A stretch of 61,092 bases of DNA. Source: CAIZGX01 sp044354975 (GTDB lineage Bacteria > Bacteroidota > Bacteroidia > Flavobacteriales_D > Sanyastnellaceae). Location: assembly GCA_044354975.1 (NCBI GenBank), contig JBIKZA010000007.1, positions 1-61,092 of the forward strand, given 5' to 3'. Below the pieces are notes generated by a model, which was given only the letters and a program-made list of their open reading frames with translations, had not been told where the DNA came from and ran no database searches. Shown here piece by piece: positions 60,664-61,092 of the stretch (the first letter of the stretch is position 1; every line of letters starts with the position of its first letter). The translations under genes were made by a program, and so were the position numbers.

Positions 60664-61092
60664 TTATTTGTATGATCGTTGTTGAACTTTAATATTTTCG
60701 TAAATCAAATCTTCCTTATTCAATTTAGGAGCTGAAGGATCACCTGTAAATTCCCAAGCAGAAACAAAGCTGAATGTTTCGTCTACACGCAAAGCTTCAC
60801 CTTCTTCGGTTTGAAACTCTTCACGGAAGTGACCACCACATGATTCGTTGCGCGCCAATGCATCTAAACACATTAATTCACCCAATTCGATGAAATCGGC
60901 AACACGCGTTGCTTTTTCCAATTCAGTATTTACTCCGGTCATTCCTCCGGGAACTTTAACGTGCTTGTAGAAATCTTCTCGAATCTTACGAACCTCAGAA
61001 ATGGCGAATTCCAAACCTTCTTTGCTACGCGCCATTCCGCAATAATCCCAAATAATTTTACCCAATTTCTTGTGGTAAGTATCTACGGTTTC
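60664..61092 (-). CDS. sdhA: Succinate dehydrogenase flavoprotein subunit, C-terminal part only
   Basis: The last 142 codons of SdhA; the 5' part lies beyond the window edge. The visible end has WDYCGMARSKEGLEFAISEV, ELGELMCLDALARNESCGGHFREEFQTEEGEA and the terminal WEFTGDPSAPKLNKEDL, as in the C-terminal domain of the succinate-oxidising flavoprotein, with the substrate-site Arg in GGHFREE. Any start codon suggested inside this piece is internal. Confidence 0.93.
   Translation of the reverse strand, partial: ETVDTYHKKLGKIIWDYCGMARSKEGLEFAISEVRKIREDFYKHVKVPGGMTGVNTELEKATRVADFIELGELMCLDALARNESCGGHFREEFQTEEGEALRVDETFSFVSAWEFTGDPSAPKLNKEDLIYENIKVQQRSYK

Overview
The window looks like a stretch of chromosome from a member of the Bacteroidota, most likely the order Flavobacteriales. 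The reasons are: two exported proteins ending in type IX secretion (T9SS) sorting domains, one of type A and one of type B; a MurF-alanine racemase fusion; paired OmpH/Skp genes behind bamA with a DUF6089 gene nearby; a DksA-like protein that has lost its zinc cysteines; and promoters with the Bacteroidota -7 box TAnnTTTG. Base composition is moderately AT-rich. The assignment below order is not supported by anything I can see. Coding density is very high: no gap without a gene exceeds 300 bases, and the largest are about 180 bases (20432-20615 and 34678-34856).

Layout. 1-941 (-) is the cut-off 3' part of a fatty acid desaturase, divergent from purH (1087-2610, +). From 10528 down to 2607 runs a minus-strand envelope and cofactor block: CBS-pair protein, nadK, DUF6089 outer-membrane protein, uppS, bamA, two ompH/skp genes and murI. 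Divergent from it are pdxJ, an alpha/beta hydrolase and a tandem universal stress protein (10630-12990, +). A minus-strand three-gene signalling cassette follows (YfiR-like, TPR, SpoIIE phosphatase; 15877-12994). Next is the minus-strand run acpP-fabF-rnc-kbl-FAD oxidoreductase (20431-15965).

20616-34677 (+) is a tightly packed cell-surface polysaccharide cluster. It holds a ThiF/MoeB-rhodanese protein, a capsule-type transferase, a small unknown gene, a hexapeptide acetyltransferase and sugar aminotransferase pair, five GT4-type glycosyltransferases, an acyltransferase-3, a Wzy/ligase-like membrane protein and an AsnB-type amidotransferase. Most of these genes overlap or nearly touch, so they are probably co-transcribed. 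The cluster is followed by an unusual 12-bp-period repeat array (34695-34778). Downstream are rimK, a cystathionine gamma-synthase/lyase-type enzyme and kynurenine 3-monooxygenase (34857-38267, +), then a convergent pair of outer-membrane-type proteins (38264-41117, -).

41188-57751 (+) is a housekeeping and secretion region: tRNA-Leu(UAG) with a terminator, ileS, a lysine/alanine-rich DksA-like protein with 39-bp tandem repeats, lspA, murF-alr, a T9SS subtilase, a very large T9SS type-B exported protein, ribE and polA. The window ends with a lipoprotein, a small exported protein, a strong terminator, and on the minus strand a PAP2 phosphatase coupled to sdhB and the cut-off end of sdhA.

The parts that stand out are the YfiR-TPR-SpoIIE cassette, the polysaccharide cluster with its unusual first gene and amidated-amino-sugar signature, the 12-bp repeat array, the histone-like DksA fusion whose tail is still expanding by repeat duplication, and a subtilase with Glu in place of the catalytic Asp.
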